From: Diprion similis | Taxonomy: Eukaryota > Arthropoda > Insecta > Hymenoptera > Diprionidae | DNA length: 64,000 bases | Assembly (NCBI RefSeq): GCF_021155765.1 | Contig: NC_060113.1 | Coordinates: 5,719,001 to 5,783,000 of the forward strand | Direction of reading: 5' to 3' | Shown: in pieces, positions 25,601 to 38,989 of the stretch | Position numbering within the stretch: the first letter of the stretch is position 1 | How the letters are laid out: every line of letters begins with the position of its first letter | Notes under the pieces: generated by a model | Databases searched by the model: none | Told to the model about the DNA's origin: nothing | Seen by the model: only the letters and a program-made list of their open reading frames with translations | Position numbers and translations under genes: made by a program

Positions 25601-26983
25601 ACGATGTGAAATATTACCTTAGGCAAGAGCGAATTACATTCGTCGATGAAATCGTGCTAATCATTAATTAGAAATTAAATATTTGGCTAATGTTACGAGA
25701 CGCGCGCGATAGAATCGAATCGATTCATTTCACTCCGCAGCAGTATGTCTCCGTATAAGACGCGGTCTGATAAATCAATACCCGAGACCAAAACCGCCTT
25801 CAGCATCGATACATTTCAATGCTTATCCCATTAATCTTTGCAGTGCATTGTCACCCCGGGTTACAACAGCCCATGTCGAAGCAGACTCGCGGCGTTTTCA
25901 AAATAGACAGCACAGAAATGCACGTGGCACATGCATGAAAATCTTATCATGCCTGGTTTGAAAAATGTTGAATTATTGTTGTAAACTTGCGTCATCGTGC
26001 CTCCGGGCTCGAGTTAACACAGCAAGTCAATTTTAGCTGAAGAAAAATTCTGGACTATGATTATTATCAAAAACACAAGTTCCGCGAAATCACTTCTGCC
26101 AATTATCTAAAAATTCGAAATGGAAGTGAAATTTTATGAATTTCATGTCGAACATTATTAGTCAGTTTTCAAGAATTCCATGCTCAATTAAATTTTCCAA
26201 ATAATCTTATATTCTCCTGAAATCTATTACAAACTAATGGTTACCCTGAAATCGTTAAAATTTTTCGTTTTTTTCTATTCTGACAAGTGATTTGTCACTT
26301 ACATTACGAAAGGCAAGTCGATGTAGCTGATCTCGAGCTAATGCGTGATATGTGTATCACCGTATCTCGTAAAAACTGAGACCGATTATATCACAACGCC
26401 AGCTACTACATCAAATCGGTTTCCGATCGTAGACGGCGATCAAAGGAGATAAGTGAGCAAGTAGCAGAAGAAAGGTAGAAATTTTATCTCGCTCTCACTG
26501 ATCAGCATGCAATGGACCGAATTTGAGGCAGGGGACCACGATCGTCGACAGCCAAAAGCGTCAGTCCCACATCAGCTCTCGTTTAAGGCACGCGCGCTTT
26601 TCAACATTGATCGTCAGATCCGGCTACAGGTACCAAAATTCTCCGACCATATTTCGCGGATTACGCAACTCGGCTGTTTCGACGTGGGATTAAACGGCGT
26701 TGGTATACCGGTTAATTTAAACTCAATATGCGGATTTGAATCGGTGATAAGGAATTGGCGTATTCTGCGAATAAACATCTCTCAAAATTGCTTCAGCGAT
26801 CAGAAATGATAAAATACATGTTCAATTGCGCGTCATAATTTTTTTTATACGAAAAATGATTATTCTTACCTTCTGAAAATCGTTTTAGATCATGTATATA
26901 CCGATGATGAACGGCTGAAAATGATCCGCAACCGTAACAACTCGGGGATAATTTATTTCTATTCACAGATTTTTGTCCTTCCC

Positions 26984-27014
<31 letters not shown>

Positions 27015-27366
27015 CTCCTAGTTGTAGGATTTTCAAATCATTTCAAGATTGTCAAAAAATGTTGATACGTTTACTCTACGTGGTTGAAATTTCGTGTTTA
27101 AACTAATTTATTCCTATACCACCAGATTCTGTCAGTTAATTTAAAAAATTAAAGAAAAAAAAAAAAAAAAAAAAAAAAAAATTCGAAATTAAAGTCAATT
27201 TCCTGTATTTCTCAGAGTTCGAAAATTGTTTTAATTTCTTTAAATTTACTTCTTTATCTTTGATTTATTTATAACCGATGTGGATCATCAGATATTGCGT
27301 AGAAAAAACATTTGCGTGATGGCGATCGGTGGACTTTGACAAATGGATGTTTTATTTCGATATAAC

Positions 27367-27369
<3 letters not shown>

Positions 27370-27406
<37 letters not shown>
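27370..27406. repeat. (TA)n microsatellite
   Basis: An uninterrupted TA dinucleotide run of about 37 bp. Confidence 0.9.
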
Positions 27407-27413
<7 letters not shown>

Positions 27414-30400
27414 ACTGAATATGTACATACATCACAAATATACTCGCTGTCATTCATCATTGTTACATAAAGGCTTTAACCGGCATGCAGATCTGTATAG
27501 TGTAATACCAAGAAATATGATCACGCATTATGTTTGCTCCGCAAATTCTCTTCAAACTGATAATGAGACTGAAGTGTTGTGCAATTTCGATTACAGGTTC
27601 GCTATCAGTCTGAAGACCCCGATACCAGAAATTAAACATTGGTGTAATACTGAACTGAATTATTATTATTTTATTTATTTTAAATAATTATTCACACACG
27701 TGACTTTCACAGAATGAATGCGAAAACTAAACCAGATTTTAACACTTGTCCTGACTTTTCAAGATTGAGGGAAAAAAATATAATTCAGTTTGTTAATTTT
27801 TTTTTTGTTTTTTGTTTTTACAGTAAATTGTTGAAGTCACACAAAACTGGTTTGTTCATTTATATTTTGAAAAATCATTTATTTCATTATGTTGGTCTTG
27901 TTAAAAATCATAGTTTTTGCTTGATTTCATTAAGAATTAATTCTAATTATCAAATTGAAACAATTTCGTAAGCTACAACGATGTATCTAGAAAAATAATC
28001 AAATTATAAATAAGAGTTCAAACGTCAATTTCAATTTTTAAAATTACATTCAAATGGTACAATTTTGCATTTTTCTTGACGAATTATTTCCTTCAGTAAC
28101 TCATTTTCCAAAAATTTTCTAGAAAAGATTTTTTCGTAAAAGACAATTCAATTGTATCTGGTAGGATGTATTTTTTTTTTTTTTTTATCGTAATATCAAT
28201 TTTCAACTAACCAACCTCCTTAAATTAATAAATAAATAAATTATGTCTTTCACGACGTTTGACTAGCGTAAAAAGTGAATTTATCGTTTGAACTTGAACG
28301 AGGCGAACTTGACCAGCTGCGCAGATCATTCTAGCGTGAATCAGACTAGAATTGCTCATATACATATGTTATACGAGAAACGTGTTATTGAGGTGAAAAA
28401 TATTTCTACAGACAGCAGTGGTGGTCTAGATGTTTATTGTTCCTTTACGAGGGGGGGGAGACTCACCTCGCGAATACGAACCACTCTAGATACAAATCGT
28501 ATATTGTTTACAATTTCTTTTTCTTTTTTTTTCAGTGACATAAAACGTTTTCGAAAGTCGACGATTAGCTGGGGAATATAATTCTTCTTCGTTATTCATG
28601 GTTAAATGAATTCGAGTTGGAAGGCGATTCCATCGATCATTCGTTCCGGTAAATCTTCTAAATGTGTTTTTCAAGAAGAAAAGTTACGGTACTTGTAACT
28701 AACGATAAATAGTTCAAATTTAGGGATCAAACAAAACTCATAAATTATTTTTATATTCCTACAGCGAATCTCAAAAGATTTTATTTCGAAGATTATGCGA
28801 GATTTGAGGTAACGGGATTTTGAAGAATTTTAAAGTGCCTAAATGGTCTGACTTTTCTGAACTTCGAGGAAATCCACTTCAAGTAATTTTCGAAAACTAT
28901 AAAAGAGATTTCGAGTCATGGAATTATCCTGAATCTACAATTATCTCAACAGCTTTTACTAACTTTTTTTACAATTACACTGATTCATGTCGGATTCGAA
29001 CAAAAACCAATAGATTGACGAAAAAAATCGCAAGACATCTTTTTGCAGATCGTTCAATTTCCTACAAAAATATGTATTGCTATTTACGATACGCCAATCC
29101 GTTGCTGAGTAATAAAATTTCAAAATAAGAGAAAAAAAAGTTCCCTGTGTTATTTAAACGGGAAAATGTAAAATCGCAAATATTTACCTCTTAATATTAA
29201 CAATTAAGAGCTGAAACGTTTACAGATTTTTTTTTCAATAGTAATTTATTTTTATTTTTTTTTTGCACACCCTAATTTTATTTGAATTAAAATTAAAAGA
29301 GCTTCTTAATTTACGCGTCTCTGCACTTTGAAGATATATATAAAAAAAAAAAAAAATGAATGTTTTTCAATGCGAAGAATAATACCCAATTCGCGAGAAG
29401 TCATCAATGCTCACGCAATGATGCTCTTATGAAATTTTCTAAAATTTAAATTGCCGATTTGAAGCGATTTAAAAAACTTTTATCTATCTAAAAACTGATA
29501 CTTTACACGATATTCGAATGAGATTTTCTTCCAAGCACTCGTTCAGGCAACAACTCTTCTCAGACCTCGTCGAGGTTTCATGTTTCCCTCGAGTTGAACA
29601 ACCTCGCGGTTAAGATTTCGCACAAAAATGAGAGGAGGATGGTTCGTGAGGTGAGAGACCTGCGGCGATTATCTTTCGGGTTGCATAACCGTGCGGAGAA
29701 GGCACGGTTTCAGGTTCGTTCACTCTCTCAAGGATGGCCCTGGCGCCTAGTGGCATCTTTAAAAATATCTCACCATCTCCGAGTTCCTCGTCCCAGTGCC
29801 CTCGATGCAGAATCACGGCCAAGGCTTCTCTCGTCTTCAACGAGCATCAATGAAAGTCGCTGAATCATCTGCCGGGATGACCGCTCACGCAACGCGTTCA
29901 ACTTCCTCAACAGGTTTCTTTTTATTTGAAATTCAGTTCGGCTGCGTCAACGGCTTCACCGTTTTACAATAATCTTTTAATTGTTATTGATATTTTAGCA
30001 ATTTTATTATTTGTTAGATTGTTATATTCGTGAGTTACTAAGTTCTCTGTTATAATACGAGAATTATAAACAAACGCTTAGATATCGATGCTCTGTTTGA
30101 AATATTATTGGAATTTTATTGTTGAAAGTTTAGTAAAATCGTTTCGTTTCAATTCATACGATTATTTCTTTTTATTCGAAATACTATTTTTTTAAAAGAT
30201 CGCTAAGACAGATTTAGTTTATTTTCAAAAGTCATTCAATATATTGCAATTTATAGATAATTAAACACTCAACGATGTCGACATGACGAGTGAAAAATAT
30301 TCCAGTCAATTTACGAATATCAAATAGGTTTCGAAATAAAATTATTTAATAACATATTTAAATAAGTATAGATTCTCAAAAATTTCGAAACGATTTGAAT

Positions 30401-31234
30401 TCGATCACCGATATCTCAACTTTACTTTATATTTTTAGTATCTTCTATTTTCAAAAATAGAAATAGATTTTCTGTTCGTAGATTACGATTATAACAATCT
30501 TTTAATTATAACGACGATTTCGTAGTAAAGTTAATAAAAAAATATCGATTATTGGACAAAGAGCTTGCGTAACTTGAATTCATTACGAAAAATCAGACTG
30601 CAGATATTCTGCGAAGATCTTGGCGTGAGTTGGTGAAAAGAGATGCGACTTTCTCGATGGAACAACGCCCACTCAAAAGGCGTAAGCCACGTCTCATTAA
30701 CGCTAATTGCTATAGGCCGACAGGAAGTGAAATTTCTATACTAGTTCACCGTCGCGCATTTTAACAAGCTAATAGTTAGATCCTGTTTGTTTTTAGCCCT
30801 GAAATAATAAGAGGTTATAAATTTTCTTGAGCATACGACGCTCGCGAATCGTTAACAAGATTAGTTATTTCGATGGAATTCAAAACTATAAACAAATTAG
30901 CTTTAATTTTTAATTAGAAATCTACTATGACAATGTATTTTGATCAGTCCAAGAGAGTATCTGGATCATTAAATATCATCTGGATCTAATAATAACTATC
31001 TTGAACCTCGTGATATAACACCAGATGATTTTGAGAACGATATAAAAACTTCGAAATTTAAAAATATAATAAAAATATCATTCATCAACAATTCACAAAA
31101 ATCAATTTTTATATCGTAAATCGCTCACTTTTTTTTTCCAATCAAAACTGGAACAAGTTTTCTGTTTAATCGTTACGTTGATCATAGACAGGTAAAATTT
31201 CTATACGAAGAAATCTGGTTTCAGTTTTGATTTA

Positions 31235-31235
<1 letters not shown>

Positions 31236-31286
<51 letters not shown>
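31236..31286. repeat. 51-nt poly(A) tract
   Basis: A pure A run of about 51 nt. No retroelement body is evident next to it. The length in an assembly is unreliable for such tracts. Confidence 0.85.
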
Positions 31287-31287
<1 letters not shown>

Positions 31288-32523
31288 AGAAAAAATAGAA
31301 GAACAGAAAAAATTCTACACTTCTACTTTTTTTGCACCAATTGCAATTGCGTTTATAAATTGTATAATTACGACTAAACTGTTGAAGCTTGGTGGTGAAA
31401 AAAAGTATTTTCATCAAACGTACATTCTCTCATTAAATTCACCTGTTGAGCATGATTGGCTTTCCGCACACTCGCGAAAGACGTTTATTTTATTTCGCGT
31501 AGGAGTTGGTACAAGTACGCTTGCCACCGGTGTGAATATAGCCGATGATACGCTGTTTCGTATTCAAGGGTTGTCCAGCCCGTGACGGAAGTGTTACACT
31601 TGTACCAAAGACGAGGACAACCTTACGCAACGGTGAAAGCATCCGTCAGGTTGAACAACTATTGACCCGAACTACACTGCTGAGAACTACGCTCTAATCG
31701 TAGGGACAAACGGTGCTCGAGCCTAATTTCGAAATGACAGAACTGACCAGAGTGAATTTCCGTAAAACCCTAATTTCCGGTTCGTCGTTTTCAGTTTTTC
31801 AATCTTCAAACAAAACAAAGCAAGTTTTGCCAATTTTTCGCATCGCGAGAAATTTCTTGTTACGGTTACAACACCCTTAGTAACTATTTATTTAATTTTT
31901 ACTGTAAATGTAAAATACTGTTCTAAGTAGAAAGTGAAAATGAGTTTTCCAGCCGTGACTGGAAAAATCTAGTGCTTATTAAAATAATAAAAAAATAAAA
32001 ACTATTATCTTTTATTTTGCTTATTCATAAGATATTATCTTGTAACTATTTCTATTGTAATTTGATATAATTAAAAAGGTGGTTAAAAAAAAAAAAACAA
32101 AAAAAAATATACAGGTACAACATTTTCATCCATTTCCATTTTATTAGAATTTTGTGGTAACTAATGAAGAAATGAAATTTTCGAGCCAGCTTGAAGCCTT
32201 TTATCAAAATCCTAATTTTGTAATCCCGAGATGCACTGCCGGAAATTTCATTTCGAGCCGATTCTAAGCGAAAACCTGATGAATGACTGTATTTCGCGGT
32301 CACATCCGGTGCATCGATGCCGAATTCTGATGTCTGCAGCTTTGACACGTCTGGGAAGAGTTTCGGCTGCGGAGGAGGACAAAACTTGTTCAGGTTTAGC
32401 GGTGAGCCGATGTTCTCTAAGGTGGGGTGGCAATGGCAAACGTTAAATGTGCAGCGCTATAACGCGTTGCTGGGTTTGGTTACGGCGGAATAAAACCTGG
32501 GGGGCATCGTCGAGGAATATAAG

Positions 32524-32560
32524 TATAAATACCTGAGCGCCGGGTCATCCGGACATCAGT
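32524..32560 (+). promoter_or_regulatory. CPR5 core promoter
   Basis: TATAAATA at 32524-32531 (a second TATAAG just upstream at about 32518) and TCAGT at 32556-32560, 34 bp apart. ATAAAACCTGGGGGGC lies upstream. Confidence 0.8.
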
Positions 32561-32598
32561 ATCTCTTGCTAAGTTCCCCAAACCATCACGAGCTCAAA

Positions 32599-34021
32599 AT
32601 GGTCGCCAAGGTGAGACTCGCTCCAACGAATTTCGAAGTGCAAGGTTCAATCCGTGATAATTCTTCGTCGGTAGAGAGTTAAATTTTGTTTTTAGTTCGG
32701 CATTTTTCTTCTTCTTCTTCTTCTTTTTTTTTCGTCAATTAGAGACGTGAACGGAATGAACGTTTCGTTCGATTCGGATCAAATTTTCGCGGTGCTCAAC
32801 TCTTCTTTTTTCTTATGCGAGTACTTGGTTAGAAGGTCGTAGAAAAATTTATAACCCAGTTTTTTCTGAATACGAAGAAACGCGAATTAAGATTTGCGTT
32901 AAGTTTTTGATGACTTACCATGAGCATCAAATAAACATCAAGAATCAATTCCGACCAGATACTCGCAAGCCAGAAAATTGATGGGGTCAGAAAAATCTAT
33001 CAACATTTATTTTTTTACATTTCGATATAACTGTGATCAGTTTTTTTTTTTTTTTTTTTTTTCAATCTTTGATTCGTGAACGAACAGAGAGAGAAGAGAA
33101 TGAAAAATTAGCAATTCCGGTTACGTGAAAGTTTGGCAAATAAGAATTATCAACGATTGGAAGAACTTTGAAAGAAATCATTTCATTATCGTTACCGATT
33201 AATCTCATGTTTATCAATAAACTGTGGGATGGTATCAAAAAAATTTTTACTCCGGATTCATGCGATCGTTAACGAATTTGTTATTAGACTCGAGGCTGAA
33301 TAACAATCTAATCGAGGATCAATTTCTTGTTCGATGCCCTTTTACTTTACGATTGAGTTCATATTGTAACTGATCTACTTTTGACTGAAATTTATAGCGA
33401 ATATCAATCTACTAAATCCTTATGCGTGAATTCGCATTGTCACTAACTTATTAACGGAATTAACTGTATCGAAAATCTATCCCTTATTCCACAAATAAAT
33501 TCGTATATATAATGTACTAAATTTTCTAAAAATACTAACCTGTTAAATAATAAAATTCATACTTTGCCCTCGAAAGTCTTCCCGAATTTGACAAAAGCTC
33601 TTCAAAACTCGATTTAGCATTAAAAAATTATCAAATTTAGTCAAAAGATATAATAAATTTACATAAACACGCTAATAATCCTTCTCATGCTGTACTTGGC
33701 ACATTGAGAAAAGCCTACTTTTTTTGTCTTTGATACGATCGATTGATTTCGATAAAATAAAAAATCTCTCGAAATTTGACAAGATGTCGAAAGTCACGAA
33801 TCCAAAAATTCATCGACAAATTCACTCATTCAGTTAAAAAAATTTAAAAACCTATATTTTTCAAAATCACCTTCTCAACATATTACGTTCAAAATTAAAA
33901 AAAAAAAAAATGTTTTGCGGTTCAATAAATTATTCTTGTTTTTCTAAATTCATCCAATTGTATAGTGGGTGTGAAACTTAAGAGGTACATGGATAATAAA
34001 TCTTTGTAAAAACAAAGAATT

Positions 34022-34057
<36 letters not shown>

Positions 34058-34457
34058 AACAACTTCTCAATTAAAGTTCGTAATCGTCGCCACGACGCTG
34101 ATGGCAGTCGTCAAATCGGGTGTGATCCATGCCCCAAGCCCTTTGGCCTACGCCGCGGCGCCGATCGTCAAGACGGACGAATACGACCCCCACCCCCAGT
34201 ACACCTACGCCTACGACGTCCAGGACACGCTGACGGGGGACGCAAAGAGCCAGCAGGAGACGAGGAACGGCGACGTTGTCAGCGGAAGCTACAGCTTCAT
34301 CGAAGCCGACGGGACGCGTCGCACCGTCGAATACACCGCCGATCCCGTCAACGGTTTCAACGCCGTCGTGCACAGAGAACCGGCAGTCGTTAAAGCAGTT
34401 CCCGCTGTTGCCGCCGCTCCGATTTTATCAGCCCCGGCCTATCGCTACCACCACTAA
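32599..34457 (+). CDS. CPR5: short RR-2 cuticular protein, 130 aa
   Basis: The shortest member of the cluster. Exons are 32599-32610 (MVAK, donor GTGAGA) and 34077-34457 (acceptor TTAAAG), with a 1.47-kb intron, the longest of the set. The signal peptide is [17 protein letters not shown]-2 domain about 39-106: [55 protein letters not shown]. The tail is only about 24 residues ([16 protein letters not shown]). The acceptor follows a pure 33-nt A run and has almost no pyrimidine tract. The splice is still preferred because it restores the leader in the same phase as all its neighbours. AATAAA is at 34579-34584. Confidence 0.92.
34022..34056. repeat. 33-nt poly(A) run just before the CPR5 acceptor
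   Basis: An A run in the last 60 bp of the CPR5 intron, where a pyrimidine tract would be expected. Another A run lies at about 33898-33910. Confidence 0.85.
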
Positions 34458-34578
34458 CCAAAAGCGACGGCGGCGTCGCGACGCCTTTGAATCGACTTTT
34501 TTGTAAATACATTTATGATACGTAGATGTCGCACGCATATGCAAGCTTTAACGAAACTTGTTATATATTTTATATGTA

Positions 34579-34584
34579 AATAAA
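34579..34584 (+). terminator. CPR5 poly(A) signal
   Basis: AATAAA about 120 nt beyond the stop, followed by a T-rich stretch. Confidence 0.72.
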
Positions 34585-34589
34585 GATTT

Positions 34590-36877
34590 TTTTTTACCAC
34601 GATTCAATCGGGAGATATTATTTCTCTTTTCTTCGTTTCGTACCTGATTTTTAATCCTCCTCTTCGGTATTAGCCACTCTAATTTTGAATGAAAGATCCA
34701 AACTTCATCGATCGAATGATACAAATTTTCTAACGTCTGCTGTATATTTTTTTTTTTTTTTTACAATAATTCGCTCATTTTTGTCTAATCGTTTTAAAAT
34801 TATACGATATAACTCTTTTTTTTTTGTTTTTTTTTTTTTTGTTTGGGTTTTAAATTTAATCAAAGTTGAGTGATTTTGAAATGAAAGTTTTCAGTGTTTT
34901 CGAATACCAAATATCATTTTCACGGTGTCTTTAATTTTTGAATTTTTGCTTCTGTTTCTGATTATACCGAAAACGATTAAGATCGAATCGCTACTGAGAA
35001 AATAATACGATAGAAAAGTATTCACGTGTGTGAATTTTATCGCTCGCACATACAAGATAGAATATTTCTCAACGAGCCAGTCTGCCATACTACATAACAC
35101 ATGCGGTGTGCTATGGAACAATGTATGAATGACAATAAAGTCAGATTGTCGAAAGACTTAAGCGGTGATTAGAAAGCAGCGACGATCCCCTTAAAAGAAG
35201 CGAAACTAAACGAAACGCTTATTTGTTTCGCAAATAAAAAAATCACGTCTGTTCAAGAAGGTGATCGTGCTACCGTGAGAACATGTCTGGAATAATACAT
35301 CAATCGCAATTTACAATTTGCATTCGAACAATATTATCTAACGACTATGTATCTATAACTGTAGAGAAAACAAATCGACAGAAATCCGCCAATTTTGAAC
35401 GTCTTTATCCGCATTCAAATTTTGATTTGTTTAAAAAGTTGATCAGACTAATTACCAAGCCATTAATGCGAGTTTGTTTTATTTTCTAATTACCTTGCGT
35501 AGTTTGTCTCTTTCGGTATTTTTAACATTTCTAGATAAATCTATGCGAATAAAAAATAACTAGAAAATAGTTTTTTTTGATATGAGTGTGTTCGGCTTGA
35601 CAGGTGGTGACCAACTGCCGATTCACACGAGTTCGAAAGTCAATTTAACGAGCATTTAACGCCTCGTGATAAACGGGAGAACCAATGTCATCGTCCCATT
35701 TACACACCCGTGGTTACAATTCAAAGCGATATTTGACGTTGGCTAAGATACTGAAGAAAATTTATAAATAAATTCATTGTATGCATGCACGACCGACGCC
35801 AAAAGAGTTTGGCAACTCGTTGGCTTATATCCACTCAAATCGAAATCGTATTCTTGCAAACTGTTGATTGCGATACTCTCCAATGTCGTCTCTCCCCTTC
35901 TCATTTCATCCTCGGGGAAGAAGAAAAAAAATCTAAGCAAAGTAACTGACGGTGTTGAGATTTCGCACGTCAATTACCTGATGATCATCCGAATGCAAAA
36001 TAGAATTTCGCGATTATACGAAGTTATAAATTGTGATAAATATTCTCATTCTTAAAGTATCTTTGAAAGAAAAGGGAAATTTGTATGGCGACACATTAAT
36101 TCTACGATTTCTGCAATCGATATATAAGTCGGATGGAAATCACAATGAAAAGTGAATAGTGGATGCAGTTTCGATATTACAAAAGCTTTCCCTTTTAAAT
36201 TTCGTACTCCGTTCTTAACGCGGACTGAATAATGACGGAAAGGTATTACCGAGTATAATTTCACGAAGTGCAATTCCTTCTATGCGACTCGCAGGAAAGT
36301 TGAGTAAAAGATGAAGAGAAAAAAAAACGAAGAAATAAATTTACGACAAGAAAGAAGTGCGTAAGTACAGATGACACGCTGGCAACTACGTGTTGTTACC
36401 TCACACCCGTCACAGCGAATAACGTGTCAAGGCGTGAGGTGGATGACTGTAGAACTGCACGTGCCTTCGGACTGTCACGCACAAATCTGGACGCGTGCCT
36501 TAATCAAATATCCAGACAAACAATCGTTACATAATTTTAATTGTATTCATATTAACCAGGTAAATAATTATATTATTTTTTAACCCTTTATTCCGCAATA
36601 CCTTTATACTTGTAAGTACTTTCTACATTTTTAAGGGTTCAAGTTACAAGATATTTATAGAAAAAAGTGAATATTTGTTTATTTATAATTAGTTATAAAC
36701 AATTCAAACGCAAAAACCTCGTTTCTTTCAGAATAAATTCAGCTGTTCTTAAATGAAATGGCCAATTGCTTTGAAAATATGTATATATATACTTCATATT
36801 TAGCACTATTATATATATTTTTTCAGATTTTGCGGTAAGCTAGATTTTTCAAAAAAAATTGTTCGAATTTTCCAAAA

Positions 36878-36928
<51 letters not shown>

Positions 36929-38915
36929 GCAATTCTGACGTCAGGATCGTAATCAGCGACCCCCCCCCCCCCCCCTTTCACCCCGTACCAAGTTTTGTGC
37001 CGATTCAATGAAAAACCGCGAACTTGACCTAAAATAGTCGCCATATTGGGTCCGGTATCTTAAGATTTTTAATTCTGACGCCAGAATCGTAATCAGCGAT
37101 CCCAAAAACCCTTAGATCACTTATGATTTTGAAAATTTATTCAATAGAAAAATGTGCCCTTCAAAGGGTTGAATATCGCGGATACTAAGATGCTTTCTTT
37201 GTAAGTGATTTTTCAAATGATTCGCAATTTCAAAAGTTATAGAGGTGTAATCGAATCCTTGTCAAACGTGTCACATGTCAATCCATGAAACTATAAAAAT
37301 TATCCAACTCAAAAAAATAGTGTTTCCACATTAGGTTCAGAGATTCTTCCGAACTGAAACTGTATTTTTCTACAATTTTTTTTAATACGAAACTTGATAC
37401 TGTTTCAAAATCCGTCTGAGTTATGGCAAAACGTTAAATATGGACAGCGCTTATAAAGGATTTTTATGGTGACTTGAAATTCCATAATCTGAAAGGAACA
37501 ATCAAAAAACCATTAAGACGAAATAAAATCTTACAACGCACACCTCCTGTGTACAACAATGGTGTCACACCGGGTTGCTGAAGACCCCAAATCACAGCCC
37601 GGATCTCGATCTACAGCGGAAGGATCAACCGGGCTCATCGGCTCGCCCAGGAAGTGAAAAGACGGTATCAGTTATATCTATTCTTAATTTAAAAAATAAT
37701 CAAGTTCAAGTCGACTGTGCGTACATTTGGAAGGTAATAATACTTTTGAAAATCGTAACGACGTTCTAAACAAAGATAATCGAGGCTGGTGGTAGCCATT
37801 CATCCGAAGACTCAAGTGATAAAGTGTTTAGAATTGTAGATGAAATGGAATTTTAGCCGGGAGACTTCTTGCACTGTAAATCTGGACAAGTATGCAATGT
37901 TGAGAGGATGATTTTGTGGGCTATGAAGAAGGATGACTAATTGGGTTGGATCGGACAGGAAAGAGATCGAGGATGTTTAGTATGAGTCCCAGCTATCAGT
38001 GACGTGGTTTTGAATAATGCCAAAGTTGACAATTTAGGTTTTGCCCAGTTGGTCTAGTTCGTGATCGAACTACGAACATCCAACTCACAATGCACTATAA
38101 ACATGGAGTCGCAGTCGCTGAGGTCTTTCCGGGACGAGTCAGCACCTATTGAGTAACCATCGTTGTAGAAAAGTTCAAGAGGTCGTACGCTAAGATCAAG
38201 GGGGCAGCCATCCGCTTATGTATTCAAATGCAAACAAACCTTCAAGCGAGTCCTGGTGCTCAATTTACCAAAAACACAACTGAGCTTGACCGCTTGCAGA
38301 CAATTGATATTCTGTCTAACACCTCACGGTCCAAGGCCACCGAAGGCTGATCGAAAAGTAACTTTTCTGCGAAAATTGAGGTCCTGAGGGAAAAGGGGTG
38401 GCTTCTTTTCTTCAACATCGAAGGTATTGTCATTTTCCAAAAATACGGCTGACCGTGAATGTCTTTGAGTCCATCAGTATTCCGTCTAATACCTGGTAAG
38501 TGGACTTGTTTCGCAAATTCAAATCCAAGGGTAGTTAAGACAGTTCAGAGTCGGAATGAGTGCAGCACTCGCCAATCAACTCATTTCTGGTCTCTTTTCT
38601 CAGAGTGAAGGATACTGCAGGATACTTCACCGGCGTGACTTTATTCTCAGTAGATGTTTTTTCGAATAAGGATTTCGGCACTTGTTTGTCATTAACTGTC
38701 GTCGCCAGTGATGATCTCCTTTGCGATTTGCATCTCGGGGGTATCGGTATCGATTGATTCCCTAGTCGCGTAGCTGCCTTGCCGATGTCAGTAAGAGCCG
38801 CATTTAACGATGGACGGTGAAGCCTCTGATATGAAGAAAGACGACGGCGATAGCGCACCGGGAGGTCATCACGAGGACGGAGGTGGGGGCGAGCCGATGC
38901 AGCCGTCCCGGCGCA
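34590..38915. other. Intergenic stretch CPR5-CPR6
   Basis: No supported gene. It holds a T41 run (36883-36923), a C16 run (36960-36975) and a direct repeat of about 30 bp around AATTCTGACG (36931 and 37071). The 37.5-38.5 kb part is less AT-rich and may be decayed transposon sequence; I recognise no protein in it. The minus frame 38535-38921 overlaps the CPR6 promoter and is not called. Confidence 0.5.
36883..37105. repeat. Homopolymer cluster with a 140-bp-spaced direct repeat
   Basis: T41 and C16 lie 36 bp apart. AATTCTGACG-(T/C)CAG(G/A)ATCG-TAATCAGCGA occurs at 36931 and again at 37071, 140 bp apart. This looks like part of a dispersed non-coding repeat family with two partial units. Confidence 0.7.
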
Positions 38916-38922
38916 TCGCAAC

Positions 38923-38959
38923 TATATAAACCCGGACAATCTCACCCCAAAGCATCAGT
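38923..38959 (+). promoter_or_regulatory. CPR6 core promoter
   Basis: TATATAAA at 38923-38930 and TCAGT at 38955-38959, 34 bp from TATA start to initiator A. Confidence 0.8.
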
Positions 38960-38989
38960 GTTTCTTCGCCGATCCTCTTACGAACAAAC

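Larger units (their letters stand above)
22640..32510. other. 9.9-kb gene-free interval CPR4-CPR5
   Basis: This is the largest gap in the cluster. I find no RR-2 domain, no other domain and no credible spliced gene. It is AT-rich with many homopolymers: A runs at 23444-23460, 26984-27011, 27157-27180 and 31236-31286, a T run near 25520, and a (TA)n run at 27370-27406. Frames such as 26507-26809 (100 codons) and 28820-29128 look like chance. A long non-coding RNA or a distal enhancer cannot be excluded. Confidence 0.55.

Noticed and set aside
38535-38921. 128-codon minus frame ending at the CPR6 TATA box
   Set aside because: It overlaps the CPR6 promoter, is Arg/Ser-rich and has no domain. 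Most likely chance in a less AT-rich patch.
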